Below are positions 35,644-47,100 of a stretch of 64,000 nt of DNA, in pieces. The translations under genes were made by a program, and so were the position numbers. This DNA is from CAYPHA01 sp964410215 (GTDB lineage Bacteria > Calditrichota > Calditrichia > Calditrichales > CAYPHA01): contig CAYPHA010000017.1 in the NCBI GenBank assembly GCA_964410215.1, positions 1-64,000 on the forward strand, in the 5' to 3' direction. The notes under the pieces were generated by a model. That model searched no databases. It saw only the letters and a list, made by a program, of their open reading frames with translations, and was not told the origin of the DNA. Each line of letters starts with the position of its first letter. Position 1 is the stretch's first letter.

Positions 35644-38600
35644 TCAGTTCTTTTTGGAGAGATACTCGGAAGGTGATTTTAAATATTGTTTTCGGAAACA
35701 ACGCGCAAAATAGGTCAGATCATTAAAACCGACTTCATAGGCCACTTCCGTGATAGTCATACGTTTATCTTTAAGCAGTTGAACGGCTCTTTTCAAACGG
35801 ATACTTCTGATAAATTCATGAACGGTCTGATTGGTTAATCCCCTTATTTTGCGATACAGCTGCATCCGGCTGAGCCCCATTTCCTTACTGAGACTTTCCG
35901 CATTGAAAGCCGGCTCAGAAATATGCCCTTCGATGAGGTTTATGATGCGCTGTAAAAATTTACTATCCCTGTCCTCCAAACGTGTTTTTTCAGGCCCGAG
36001 AACGAATTCCTGGCTGTATTTCTCACGCAACGTTCTTCTGGAGTTCAGCAGGTTTACGATCTGGGCCTCCAGGATATCAATATTAAATGGTTTTGTAACG
36101 TAGGCATCGGCCCCCTTGCTCAATCCTTCCATTCGGAATTCATTCGAGGAATACGCCGTAAGTAATATGATGGGGACATGACTGGTTCTCTCATCATCCC
36201 TAAGCTGGTTGCATAATTCGATGCCGCTGACTTCCGGCATCCTGATGTCAGAAATAATCAGATCCGGTATGATTCTTATAGCCTTCCTGAATCCATCCTT
36301 CCCGTTATCAGCGGAAAGAATTCTGTAGTTCAATTCCAGGGATTCCCTTATGTAGTCCCGGACAGCCTTATCATCATCTATGATCAACAGAACAGGAAGT
36401 TCTTTGCGCGTTGTATCTTTCTCTTCCGCTTCAACGGTCTCTTTTTCATTAAACTCCGTCTTTACAGGTCCAAAAAGCATACTATGATCCGGTGAAGCTG
36501 TACTGAATTCACTAACGAGCTGGTGTTCTTCCAGAAAATGTTCATCAATAGGAATCTGAACGGTAAATTTTGAACCTTGTCCTTTGGCGCTGCTTACCGA
36601 AATATGCCCTTTGTATAATTGTATCATTTCATGTACGAAAGCCAGGCCTACACCGCTGCCTTCGTAATGTTTGCCATTGTAATCTTCAACATGGTAAAAG
36701 CGCTCAAAGATGTGATCGATGATTTCTTCAGGAATACCAATACCACTATCCTGAATACTGATTTCAATATATTTATCCGCCGTATAGGTCCGCCTCATTG
36801 TTTTCTGCATTGCTCTTGAGGAAATGATCGAAACAGTAACTCGCACCTCTCCTTCATCCGGCGTAAATTTAAATGCATTGGAAAGCAGATTATAAATAAT
36901 TTTATCGATCTTATCCGGATCGAACCAGGCAAACACATAAATCTGTTCCGTGTTTATATCATAGCGAATACGATGGTCTGTTGCATACTCCTGAAAAGAA
37001 TGGGCAATTTCCCTGATAAAATGGATGATATCGCCCCTTGATAACCTGAGTTGTAAATCGCCGGTCTCAATTTTATGCAGATCTTTCAGCTGGTTAGTCA
37101 TCCGTTGTAATCGTTTTGCATTCCGATGGATTAATATTAAGCTTTTTCTGATGCTGTTATCTATCACGTTTGACGATTTTACCAGTTTCTCAAGCGGACT
37201 GAGTATTAAAGTGATCGGGGAATAAAATTCATGTGCAATATTGTTGAAAAAACGCGTTTTCATCTGATCCATTTCATACATTTTTTCCAGTTCCATATGT
37301 TCCATTTCGAGGGCATTTCGCAGACGCTGCCGACTGATATAATAATTTAAAATAAAATATACGATGGCTATCACCATGAGAAATTCGGCCAGATACGCCC
37401 ACCAGGTTCTCCAGAAGGGTGGATCAATAGTTATTTTAATGGACGCTCCCGTTTCATTCCAGAGGCCATCATTGTTGGATGCCTTTACGCGGAACACGTA
37501 ATCACCGGGATCAAGATTCGTATAGGTAGCCGTGCGTCTTGATCCTACGTAATTCCATTCGGTCTCAAAACCTTCCATCATATACGCATATTGATTTTTC
37601 CCGGGTGATATATAGTTCAATGCGACATAATCAAAAGAAAAAACCGCATGGTTATGCGAAAGCCTGATTGATGAAGTTTCACTGATGCGCTTGTTCAGAA
37701 TGGAATGATCCGGGTGGACAGATACCGATTTATTGAATATCTTGAAATCAGTAAAAACGACCGGAGGTATATTGGGATTATCTTTTAAATGGGCGGAATA
37801 AAAGATATTAAAACCGTTATTTCCACCAAATATGATTTCTCCCGTCTTTGTTTTTAAGCCGCTGCGAATATTAAATTCATTTCCCTGCAAGCCATCGGAA
37901 AAATCATAATTCTTGAATGTTTCTGCTCGTCTGTCAAATTGAGACAATCCATTATTGGTGCTTAACCATAAAAAGGAACCCTCGCCTTCAATGATACATT
38001 TAATCTCATCATTAGGCAAACCATCCTCTACATTATAATGAACGAATTGCTGACTTGACGGTATAAACTGATTCAACCCGCCTGATGTACCGATCCAGAG
38101 GGTCGAATCCCGGTCGCGGACAATGCAGTGAATAAAACCATTAGTCAGGCTCTTTTCATCATACTCATCGTGCTTGAAATGGGTAAATGTATTTGTATTC
38201 AGGTTAAAATGATCTAATCCGCTATCTGTCCCAATCCACAAAACACTGTCTGATTCCTGGTATGTTACACGCACATAATTATCACTTAAACCACTATTCT
38301 GGCTATTATATGCCAAAACTTTCTGATCAGCAGGATTGAAATAAGTCAACCCTCCCCAGTATGTTGCTAGCCATAACCCACCATCGTTACTTTCACTGAT
38401 ATGCAAAACCCTGTTGCTTCCCAGCCCATGCTGCTCTTCCGTATACTGGGCAAATGTCTTTTCGGTAGGATTAAATTCATATAATCCATGGGTCCAGGTA
38501 CCAATCCAGAAACGATCCCGGCTGTCTTTGAACAGGCTTACCAGGATGTCTGTCGCGATCCGACTGTTTTCTGAATTATAATATAAAAATTGATTTTTTT

Positions 38601-39801
38601 CGCGGTCAAAAAAATTCAACCCTCCACCATCTGTGGCAATCCAGAGATTGTTCTTATCTTCAATAAATGCATTAACCATATTATTGTTCAGACCATCATT
38701 TTTACCGGGATGGTTGCTGAAATGCTGAAAATTCGATTTCCTTTCCGTCAGTAAATTAATCCCGTGAGCATATGTTCCTATCCAGATTTTTCCGGTGCGG
38801 TCCTCATAAAGTGACCAGATGGAGTTATGGCTCAGGCTGGATTGGTCATACGGATTATGTATATAATGTCCGATCTCTTCCGTTTCCGGATCTAAAATAT
38901 TTATGCCATTATTTTCTGTACCAATCCAGATTTTATTCTGCTTGTCTGCTAATAGACATAATATAATATTACTGTTTATGGTATGTGGATTGTTTGAATG
39001 AATCGAATAATGTGAAACTTGCCGAATAAGATCATTTTCATATTTCATTCGAAAGAGTCCGTCTCCCTGTGTTCCAATCCAGATCGTACCATCCTCCGAT
39101 TCGACCATGGAGGTGATAGGAACATCGGTTAGCTTTTTCCTTCTAAAGGTAACTTTTCCGTTTTTCAGGGTTTGCTCCGTTAGGATGTCAAGGTCACCCG
39201 TCCAGTGCCCAATCCAGATCCTTCCCATACTATCTTCAAAAAGTTTTCGGATAGCATTACTGCTCAGGCTTTCCGGATTCTCCTGATTATGAACATAATG
39301 AACGAATGTTTCATTATTCGGATTGTACAATTCCAATCCGCCTTTTCTGGTACCAATCCATAATCTCCTCTTTGTATCTTCCAGAATAGTCTCAATCTGA
39401 TTGTCACTGATACTAGCTGAATCATCCGGCCGATTTTTAAACGATTTGAAATGCCCCGTTGTGTGATCATAACGGTTTAGTCCATTACTTGTACCTACCC
39501 ACAAAAATCCATCGCGATCTTCAAAAAGAGAAGATATGTAATTATGACTGATACTTAGTGAATCAGAAGAGTGGTAATGGAAGGATTCAAAATGATAGCC
39601 GTCAAACCGGTTCAAACCATTAAAAGTCCCGAACCATAAAAACCCTGTGTGATCCTGTATTATGGAAGTGACATTCGATTGGGACAGTCCATTATCGGTG
39701 GTAAAATGCGTGAAGCGATAGTTTTGATCCTGTGAGAATACGGGATCCTGTAGACCAAAGAGAATAACAAAACAAATATATTTGTAATATTTATGAATCA
39801 T
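35644..39801 (-). CDS. Hybrid two-component system regulator (HTCS) of the glucan locus
   Basis: A 1385-residue one-piece sensor/regulator. A signal peptide is followed by about fourteen two-component propeller repeats (TGFLWFGTFNGLNRFDGYHF, DGFLWVGTSNGLNRYDH and the like), a Y_Y_Y domain (YAYMMEGFETEWNYVGSRR), one membrane helix (WAYLAEFLMVIAIVYFILNY), a HisKA domain with His857 in NNIAHEFYSP, an HATPase domain (DSGIGIPEEI; GSGVGLAFV), a receiver with Asp1185 in LIISDIRMPE, and a C-terminal AraC helix-turn-helix (AYEVGFNDLTYFARCFRKQY). The periplasmic propeller binds breakdown oligosaccharides and the AraC domain activates the locus (known for the family). It lies directly upstream of the locus, in the same direction. 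All phosphorelay residues are present. Confidence 0.93.
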   Translation of the reverse strand: MIHKYYKYICFVILFGLQDPVFSQDQNYRFTHFTTDNGLSQSNVTSIIQDHTGFLWFGTFNGLNRFDGYHFESFHYHSSDSLSISHNYISSLFEDRDGFLWVGTSNGLNRYDHTTGHFKSFKNRPDDSASISDNQIETILEDTKRRLWIGTRKGGLELYNPNNETFVHYVHNQENPESLSSNAIRKLFEDSMGRIWIGHWTGDLDILTEQTLKNGKVTFRRKKLTDVPITSMVESEDGTIWIGTQGDGLFRMKYENDLIRQVSHYSIHSNNPHTINSNIILCLLADKQNKIWIGTENNGINILDPETEEIGHYIHNPYDQSSLSHNSIWSLYEDRTGKIWIGTYAHGINLLTERKSNFQHFSNHPGKNDGLNNNMVNAFIEDKNNLWIATDGGGLNFFDREKNQFLYYNSENSRIATDILVSLFKDSRDRFWIGTWTHGLYEFNPTEKTFAQYTEEQHGLGSNRVLHISESNDGGLWLATYWGGLTYFNPADQKVLAYNSQNSGLSDNYVRVTYQESDSVLWIGTDSGLDHFNLNTNTFTHFKHDEYDEKSLTNGFIHCIVRDRDSTLWIGTSGGLNQFIPSSQQFVHYNVEDGLPNDEIKCIIEGEGSFLWLSTNNGLSQFDRRAETFKNYDFSDGLQGNEFNIRSGLKTKTGEIIFGGNNGFNIFYSAHLKDNPNIPPVVFTDFKIFNKSVSVHPDHSILNKRISETSSIRLSHNHAVFSFDYVALNYISPGKNQYAYMMEGFETEWNYVGSRRTATYTNLDPGDYVFRVKASNNDGLWNETGASIKITIDPPFWRTWWAYLAEFLMVIAIVYFILNYYISRQRLRNALEMEHMELEKMYEMDQMKTRFFNNIAHEFYSPITLILSPLEKLVKSSNVIDNSIRKSLILIHRNAKRLQRMTNQLKDLHKIETGDLQLRLSRGDIIHFIREIAHSFQEYATDHRIRYDINTEQIYVFAWFDPDKIDKIIYNLLSNAFKFTPDEGEVRVTVSIISSRAMQKTMRRTYTADKYIEISIQDSGIGIPEEIIDHIFERFYHVEDYNGKHYEGSGVGLAFVHEMIQLYKGHISVSSAKGQGSKFTVQIPIDEHFLEEHQLVSEFSTASPDHSMLFGPVKTEFNEKETVEAEEKDTTRKELPVLLIIDDDKAVRDYIRESLELNYRILSADNGKDGFRKAIRIIPDLIISDIRMPEVSGIELCNQLRDDERTSHVPIILLTAYSSNEFRMEGLSKGADAYVTKPFNIDILEAQIVNLLNSRRTLREKYSQEFVLGPEKTRLEDRDSKFLQRIINLIEGHISEPAFNAESLSKEMGLSRMQLYRKIRGLTNQTVHEFIRSIRLKRAVQLLKDKRMTITEVAYEVGFNDLTYFARCFRKQYLKSPSEYLSKKN

Positions 39802-40050
39802 AAACCAAAAGATACGGCTTTGCGATTTATTTATCCCTGGACAGACCTCAACTTGATTTTTTCTTTATCAAATAGATTAAAATTGAAACGGAATCCTGCT
39901 TAATTTAATTTGAAAATATCATTAATAAAACTATTTCGTTATGATTTTTTAACCTACAGTTCCGTTACTGCAGATATTATACACTCAAATTATTCATTTT
40001 TGTTCAAAAAAGATATCTATTTTATGATCTCGGGCGCGTGGATGTTCGGA
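39802..40050 (-). promoter_or_regulatory. Spacer before the regulator gene
   Basis: A 249-base AT-rich stretch between the GH2 stop and the regulator start. The regulator probably has its own promoter here, but no convincing hexamers, terminator or ribosome site stand out. Confidence 0.25.
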
Positions 40051-42777
40051 TTAGTTGGAAATTTTAATCTCAAGGGGTATCGTATTCCATCCATTGATAT
40101 AAATTTTGAATGATTCAGGGCTTGTTGTTTTTTCGTTATCGATATATATGGCCTTTCGTTCACCCGGCAGGACAGATACATAATTATCCGAATAAAAAAC
40201 CGGCAACACCCGTTTACCGGAATCTTTATCGACCACACTGATGCGGTTGAAAAAGGAGACGGGATTGGCTTTGGAAGGATTTTCAAGAACAACTTCAATT
40301 TGGCCCGAATCGGTCATGACGGCGGTCGCAGAAAGGCTGACCTTTTCTAATTTCTGAAGACCGGAGTACCGGCCGGTTGAATCCGGAAGCCAGTAGAAAT
40401 TTTCATCCAGCAATTCCTGGCCGGCATCGAGAAGTTTCATGGAAAGGAAAACACCTTCCGCATTGCCAAGCCGCTCCAATCTCCGACCTATCCAGCCAAA
40501 ACGGCGTGTCGTGGTGGGATTAAGGGATACGATTTCCTGATAGATCAGCTCTTCCTTGCCTCCCATATCCAGACAGGATACCTGAATCATCATGTCATGA
40601 AAGGGTTTAAAGGTATTGTTGGCAATGAGTACCTGTCCCTGAACCGGATCATAAAAAATATGCAGTGGCGCCGCGCCGTGACGGAGGCCGTATAAGCCGC
40701 CGTTCGGATCCAGATAATAATCATACATCTGGCCGCGCATGGCCGTCCACGGATTCTGGGTTTTCCAGATAATCACACCTGTATACCAGTCCCACATGTG
40801 CGCCGTAAAGCCCTCCATGAGCGCCCGATACTGATTGTAATTGACCAACTGCGCCTTAAAAGCATAGTCCCCCACATTCTCCGGCTCACCATATTTTGAA
40901 ATAAAATCACGATACCCGCTGAATTTATGGTAGCGCCAGACCGGGTGAATGCGGCTCCGTCTGCGGTTTCCGTCACCTTCTTCCGGCTCATACGTTCCCG
41001 GCAGGACCAGGGCATCTTCAGGTATGTAGCGCGACAATCCTTCGATATCAGGCATGCCGACTGAACCCACCTCCGAGTTGAACGGAAAGGATTTCTCCTC
41101 AAAAAACCGCGCGACCGGCTGTATGCTGTAAGGACCGTCCCCGTTGCCCCCGATGAAGTTGAATGACATGCTGTCCCAGGTCGACGATTCCGTAAACCAG
41201 CGTGTGCCGTCCAGCACCCGCAGGGAATCTTTCAGTGGTGTCAGGATATCCTCCGGAGGCGCGATTTCATTGCCGCCACACCAGAACGCCAGGGAGGGAT
41301 GGTTCCGTATCATTCTGATCTGGTCTCCCGCCGATTTCAAAAACAGGTTGTGATCATCCGGATAATTGCGCCGGGTCCACTGATCTTCCTTCTTGCGTGG
41401 ATCCAGCCAGCGGCCGTTACAGTCACCGGACATCCAGAAGTCCTGCATGACCAGAATACCATAGCGGTCACAGGCGTCATAGAATTCCGGACGCTCCGTG
41501 ATAGCGCCACCCCAGATGCGGATACAGTTGAGGTTCATCTGCCGGTGCATGCGGATCTCGGCATCATAACGCTGTTCCGAAAAGCGCAGCATGGCATCGG
41601 AAATAATCCAGTTACCTCCCTTTATAAACACCTTCTGCCCGTTTACATAAACCTGCCGGCTGCGTGTTCGTTCGTTCCATGCCGTCCTGATCTCCCGGAT
41701 ACCAAAGCGCACGGATTCCCTGTCTGAAATATCCTTTTTCACCGCAAATGACAGTTCTAAATCATATAAAGCCTGCTCTCCGTAACCATTGGGCCACCAT
41801 AGTGCCGGATTTTCGATCTTAAAGTCCTGAAAGGCCACCTTTATTTTTGTAAAAGGGGCCAGGGTCACATCCTTCAAAACCATCAGGCCACCAATCCGAC
41901 CCGATACTTTCCCCTTTACTTTTCGAGGTGAAGCATTTTCCAGTTCCGCCGAAACGCTTACCAGACAGGGTTCCTGCGCAGCGCCCGGATAGCGTTTTCC
42001 AGGTACTTTTGTAACCACATGCGGGTTTTTTATATTGACCGGACCTGCCTTTTCAAGAAACACCTTATCCCAGATTCCCGTATTACGGTCCCGGACCGGC
42101 TGTATCCAGTCCCATCCGGCCACATACTGGTGCATGACGTTCCGGCCGATAACGCCGTCACCACCCTGCCCTCCATTTGGATTCCCCGCCGGATCGGGAG
42201 GCAGGACCAGCACGGCCAGCCTGTTCTTCCCCTCGCGGATGACATCGGTTACCCGGTAACGCTGGCGTAAAAACATACCATAATGGGTTTTTTCGTTCAG
42301 TTTTTCCCCGTTGAGGAAAACGTCACAACCGTAATTCACTCCTCTGAAATGCAGATAAAACTGATCAGGAGGCTGGATCTCATGCAGGTCGAATTCCGTG
42401 TAAAACCAGTATGTATAATGGTCGCTCCCCACATCATAAATGTCAGCAATATCTTCGTTATTCATACCAAAAAAAGGATCCGGAACGTTACCGTTTTCCA
42501 GCAACGTCGTCAACACGGTACCAGGCACAACGGCAGGCATCCATTCTTCCGCGGCAATAATGCCTTCTGAAGTCAGTTCGCCACCGGATGGTGCCACCCC
42601 GGCCCGGTTTCTGCAATACCATTCGGAATTCAATTCCGTTTTCTGAGCGGCCTGCAGCACAACGGGCGCGGTCATGAAGGAAGATAGAAGGATCAGTCCC
42701 GCGATAAGCAGCTTATAAGAATGGCAACGCTTTTTTTCGTGATGATCGCTGTTATAGATGAAGTAATGGTTAATCAT
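40051..42777 (-). CDS. GH2 family beta-mannosidase / exo-beta-glucosaminidase-like enzyme, exported
   Basis: A 908-residue protein with a signal peptide behind a long basic, His-rich leader (HHEKKRCHSYKLLIAGLILL ... VVLQAAQ). The GH2 layout is clear: a jelly-roll domain (VVPGTVLTTLLENGNVPDPF; YWFYTEFDL; LHFRGVNYGCDVFLNG), an Ig-like domain (IKNPALWWPNGYGEQALYDL), a TIM barrel with RIWGGAITERPEFYDACDRY, acid/base Glu in FWCGGNEIAPPED and nucleophile Glu in FNSEVGSVGMPD, and C-terminal beta domains. The sequence resembles beta-mannosidases and exo-glucosaminidases more than beta-galactosidases. Its start shares one base with the stop of xylose isomerase (TGATG), so the two are translationally coupled. 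It lies upstream of the regulator, outside the glucan operon proper. Confidence 0.83.
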   Translation of the reverse strand: MINHYFIYNSDHHEKKRCHSYKLLIAGLILLSSFMTAPVVLQAAQKTELNSEWYCRNRAGVAPSGGELTSEGIIAAEEWMPAVVPGTVLTTLLENGNVPDPFFGMNNEDIADIYDVGSDHYTYWFYTEFDLHEIQPPDQFYLHFRGVNYGCDVFLNGEKLNEKTHYGMFLRQRYRVTDVIREGKNRLAVLVLPPDPAGNPNGGQGGDGVIGRNVMHQYVAGWDWIQPVRDRNTGIWDKVFLEKAGPVNIKNPHVVTKVPGKRYPGAAQEPCLVSVSAELENASPRKVKGKVSGRIGGLMVLKDVTLAPFTKIKVAFQDFKIENPALWWPNGYGEQALYDLELSFAVKKDISDRESVRFGIREIRTAWNERTRSRQVYVNGQKVFIKGGNWIISDAMLRFSEQRYDAEIRMHRQMNLNCIRIWGGAITERPEFYDACDRYGILVMQDFWMSGDCNGRWLDPRKKEDQWTRRNYPDDHNLFLKSAGDQIRMIRNHPSLAFWCGGNEIAPPEDILTPLKDSLRVLDGTRWFTESSTWDSMSFNFIGGNGDGPYSIQPVARFFEEKSFPFNSEVGSVGMPDIEGLSRYIPEDALVLPGTYEPEEGDGNRRRSRIHPVWRYHKFSGYRDFISKYGEPENVGDYAFKAQLVNYNQYRALMEGFTAHMWDWYTGVIIWKTQNPWTAMRGQMYDYYLDPNGGLYGLRHGAAPLHIFYDPVQGQVLIANNTFKPFHDMMIQVSCLDMGGKEELIYQEIVSLNPTTTRRFGWIGRRLERLGNAEGVFLSMKLLDAGQELLDENFYWLPDSTGRYSGLQKLEKVSLSATAVMTDSGQIEVVLENPSKANPVSFFNRISVVDKDSGKRVLPVFYSDNYVSVLPGERKAIYIDNEKTTSPESFKIYINGWNTIPLEIKISN

Positions 42778-44114
42778 CAGAAGATATAATCATTGATTAG
42801 ACTTTCCAGTAATTCCTGCTTTCCACTACGTTGCTCCGGTTCACCTTTATCAGCCGCCATACGTGCCAGCCTGGCAAGATCAAGTTTACCGCTTTCAAAT
42901 TCGGATCCTGGCGCTGTATCAAATCCGGCATAGCGTGCCTTTTTCATAGCCAGATAATCGGACTCTTTCAATATTTTTTCAGCAATGAGAAGCCCGCGGG
43001 CCAGTGTATCCATGGAACTGATATGGGCAATAAATATATCCTCCAGATCCGTCGAGCTCCGCCGGGTTTTGGCATCGAAATTCATACCGCCTTTGTTCAA
43101 TCCACCTGCCTGAAGCAGCACAAGCATCACTTCCACGGCATCATACAGATTATGCAGAAATTCGTCTGTATCCCAGCCGTTGTATGGATCGCCCTGGTTG
43201 ACATCGAGGCTGCCCAGCAGGCCTGCATTGGCCGCCGTCTGTATTTCATGAGCAAAGGTATGCCCGGCCAGGGTGGCATGGTTGTTTTCAATATTTATTT
43301 TGAAGTCATTCTCGAGGCCATAGGTTTTGAGAAAGTTAGTCACCGTCGCCACATCATAATCATACTGATGTTTCGTAGGTTCCATCGGCTTTGGTTCAAT
43401 CAGGAACGTACCGTCAAATCCGATGGAACGTCCGTAATCCCGCGCCATATTCAAAAACATGCCGAGATGATCGATTTCCCGTTTCATATCGGTATTCAGC
43501 AGTGAAAAATAACCTTCCCGGCCGCCCCAGAAGACATAATTCTGGCCACCCAGTTCGACGGTCGCCTCGAGGGCGGCTTTCACCTGGGCAGCCGCATGTG
43601 CCACGACTTGAAAATCGGGATTTGTAGCCGCTCCGTTCATATAGCGGGGATGCGAAAAGACATTGGCCGTGCCCCACAGGAGTTGAATGCCCGATGCAGC
43701 CTGCTTTTCTTTGGCCATCGAAACCAGTGTTTTCAGATTTTTTTCAGAGGAAACGACATCCGCCCCTTCCGGTGCCAGATCACGATCGTGGAAGCAGTAA
43801 AACGGAACCCCCAGCTTAGTGATAAATTCAAAGGCTGCATCCAGTTTGTCAGCCGCCTGCTCCATCGGATCATCGGCTTCCAGCCAGGGGAGTTTCTGCG
43901 TCCCGGGACCGAAGGGATCATCTCCCGTATTACAGAAGGTATGCCAGTAGGCAATGGCAAAACGGAAATGATCCTTCATGGGTTTTCCGGCTACGACCTG
44001 ATCTTCGTCATAATATTTAAAAGCCAGCGGATTTTTTGAATCGGATCCTTCAAATGGTATGTTCCCGATTCCGGGAAAAAATTCTTTTTTACCAACCGTT
44101 AAACGCCCTGCCAT
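42777..44114 (-). CDS. xylA: Xylose isomerase
   Basis: A 445-residue class II xylose isomerase. Landmarks: [19 protein letters not shown] at the N-terminus, the catalytic His and Asp in [26 protein letters not shown], the metal ligands in [15 protein letters not shown] and [19 protein letters not shown], and [19 protein letters not shown]. It interconverts D-xylose and D-xylulose, also D-glucose and D-fructose, in the cytoplasm. No xylulokinase is adjacent. Coupling to the exported GH2 gene suggests both serve one hemicellulose or mannan-like substrate, or that the isomerase acts on another aldose; this is inference. The gene follows the RND pump by about 60 bases in the same direction. Confidence 0.95.
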   Translation of the reverse strand: MAGRLTVGKKEFFPGIGNIPFEGSDSKNPLAFKYYDEDQVVAGKPMKDHFRFAIAYWHTFCNTGDDPFGPGTQKLPWLEADDPMEQAADKLDAAFEFITKLGVPFYCFHDRDLAPEGADVVSSEKNLKTLVSMAKEKQAASGIQLLWGTANVFSHPRYMNGAATNPDFQVVAHAAAQVKAALEATVELGGQNYVFWGGREGYFSLLNTDMKREIDHLGMFLNMARDYGRSIGFDGTFLIEPKPMEPTKHQYDYDVATVTNFLKTYGLENDFKINIENNHATLAGHTFAHEIQTAANAGLLGSLDVNQGDPYNGWDTDEFLHNLYDAVEVMLVLLQAGGLNKGGMNFDAKTRRSSTDLEDIFIAHISSMDTLARGLLIAEKILKESDYLAMKKARYAGFDTAPGSEFESGKLDLARLARMAADKGEPEQRSGKQELLESLINDYIF

Positions 44115-44173
44115 GGAAATCCTCCTCTGCTATGTGATAATAAGTATGTCTTATATGATATTCCGCTGCCAAA

Positions 44174-47100
44174 TTACCGGTTTGCAAATCGTTTGATTAT
44201 ATTATGGGTACTGATATAGACCGCCGGAATCAGGACCAGTGTTATCAGAGTGGAGACGGCCAAACCGCCTATAACCGCCCTGGCCAGTGAAGCCTGGATC
44301 TCCCCTCCGGCACCGGTTCCGAAGGAAAGCGGCAGCATGCCCAGAACCGTTGTAAAGGTTGTCATCAGGATCGGACGCAACCGGCGACGGGCTGCCGTTG
44401 ATACGGCATCAGTAATACTAAGGTGTTCTTCACGACGCATCAGATTGATATAATCCACCAGCACGATGGCATTATTCACCACGATTCCGATCAGCATAAC
44501 GATTCCCATCAGGCTCTGGATATTCAGGGATGTACCGGTAATGAGCAGCGTCGGTACAACTCCGATGATCGCCAGGGGCACGGAAACCATAACGATCAGC
44601 GGATCCAGGAAACGTTCGAACTGCGCGGCCATTACCATATATATCAGAATAACCGCCATGATGATGGATAACATAAAATCCCTTTGTGCTTCCTGCTGTT
44701 CTTCGTATTCGCCGCTGAAAACAAGCGAGAATCCTTCAGGCAGTGGCATACCACGCAGTTCCGTTTGCAATTTTTCCACCACATCCCCCAGAGCGGCCCC
44801 ACTCTCCAGATTAGCCGTGATATAGACCACGCGTTGCGAATTGATACGGTCAATTTCGGTTGGACTGCGCCGCCGTTCTCCGTGAACCACGGAGGAAATC
44901 GGCAGAATGCGTCCGCTTCCGGTACGAATCGCAACATTATTCAAATCCTGGATATTGAGGCGGTCTTTTGGCTGCAACCGAACGGTAATAGGAAACTCAT
45001 CGCCGCCTTCCCGGAATACACCGGCCCGGCTTCCGCCGACATTGGTTTGTATCACTTCCGCCACCTGCCTTACGGAAAGTCCCAAATCGGCAATCTTTTC
45101 ACGATCGATCACAAAATTCTCTTCGGGACGTCCTTCCCGACGGCTTAACCGGATATCGGCGACTTCCGGAACTCGTTCCATACGCTTCTGGATGTCCTGG
45201 GCAAGCCGGTCCGCCAGAGCCAGGTCATATCCGCGTAACTCCACCTGAACAGCCTGTGCCCCGCCGGAACCAAAGAGCCGGCGCAGCATCCAAAGCCCAG
45301 ACTGGGCATTAACACGTATTTCCCCTCCGGGTATGCGTCCCTGCACATGATTTCGAATCCGGTCGGCAAGAACAAAGCTGTTAATCGACCGTTCACTGGC
45401 GTTCTTCAGTGAGAGTTCCACTTCGGCATCACCCGGACGTATTTCGACCGAGATATGCCGCACCTGATCCATCGGCGTCACTTCGCGTACAAGCCGGTCC
45501 AGTTCAAAAAGGTATTTATTCACAACGGCAATATTGGTACCCTGGGCCATTTCCAGCTCGACATCGATCTCGTCGGCATCCGTCTGCGGCGCCAGTTCGA
45601 CCGGTATCAGTGGCCATAGCAGGATCATGACGACGAGGGTTACAAAAGTGACAAGGAACACCATTCGGCGATGTTGTAATGCCCGGTTCAATAGCCGGCT
45701 GTAAAACAATTCCACTTTATGAAACCAGATGACCGAATGAATTTTATCATTTGTACGGGTTTCGTTATTATCCCTCTCCCTCACCTTTAAAAAGCGGCTG
45801 CCGAGCATCGGTACCAGGGTTAAGGCAATCAGAAGCGAGCAAAATAGCGCAAAAACGACCACCAGGGCCAGTTCCTTGAATAACATACCCGATATGGTTT
45901 GCATAAACACGACCGGCAGGAAGATAACCGATGTGGTCAGTGTCGAAGCGATAATGGCGCCGGCGACCTGTCCGGTGCCCGTCAGCGCACTCTGCTCCGG
46001 TTTTCCCCGGTTCTCCCGCAGGCGTACAATATTTTCGAGTACAACGATGGCATTATCGACAATGAGTCCGATCCCCAGGGCCAGGCCGCCAAAGCTCATC
46101 TGGTTCAATGTCAGATCACTGAAATAGAGTAAACCAAAGGTGGCGATCAGTGAAATGGGGATGGACAGCGCGATAATGAAGGTTGATGAACCATTGCGGA
46201 GAAACAGGTAAAGGATGACAATGGCCAGCAAACCGCCCCACAACGCTGATTGCTGCACATTGTTTATGGAATTCTGAATAAATTCGCTTTGATCGATAAC
46301 CATCAGCAGATCAATGTCATCCCGCTCAGCGTTAATCTGTTGCATTACTTCGCGGGCTTCTTCTGCCACGGTTACGGTATTGGAACCGGACTGTTTGCGA
46401 ATCCCCAGGCGGATCATAGGCAAACCATCGACCTGAACGATCCGGTTAATATCCTCGAAGCTGTCCACCACTTCGGCGACATCGCGGACACGTATCGGCA
46501 TATCATCCACCATGGTAATGATCGTGCCTGCAATTTCATCAACAGATTGGTATTCTCCGCGGGTGCGCACATAGAGGTCGGTCGTTCCCTCACGCATGTC
46601 GCCACCGGGCAATGTAATATTTTCACGTATCAGCGCCTGCCGGACATCTTCGGACGTCAGACGGCTGGAGATGAGCCGGTCTCTTTTAAGTTGTATCTGA
46701 ATTTCGCGGTAAACGCCGCCCCATACATCAACGGAACCGACACCCGGAATCTGTTCGAAACGCTGTGATATTTCCCGTTCCAGTATACGGGTCAGTTCTT
46801 CCATATCCCGTGACGATTTCGCTCCGAGAATGACAACCGGGAAATTGTCGGGATCGAATTTCCAGAGACGCGGTGGTTCCGCTTCCGGAGGAAGGTCATC
46901 GCGGATCCGATCCAGTGCGGCCCGTACATCGTTCGCGGCGCCATCAATGCTGGTACCCTGAGCGAACTCGATCGTCACACGGCTGCGCCCTTCCCTTGAA
47001 GAAGAACGGATCTCTTCGATGTTCGGCACACTGGCGATGGCATTTTCGACACGGTCGGTAATTATGGTTTCGATTTCCTCCGGCCCCACATTGGGATACA

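Larger units (their letters stand above)
13739..39801 (-). other. Beta-1,3-glucan (laminarin-type) utilisation locus without SusC/SusD
   Basis: Fourteen intact minus-strand genes plus a relic, all reading the same way. They are a hybrid two-component regulator; a GH-A/outer-membrane barrel fusion; two multi-module glycan-binding surface proteins; two GH16, two GH17 and one GH30; two GPH symporters; an orphan sugar-binding lipoprotein; a UspA protein; a GH149-like phosphorylase; and a dead GH5. The enzyme set matches beta-1,3-glucan with beta-1,6 branches (family knowledge). No TonB-dependent SusC or SusD partner is present. Most spacers are short (about 16 to 90 bases). A candidate internal terminator precedes the second symporter. 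The substrate is inferred. Confidence 0.8.
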
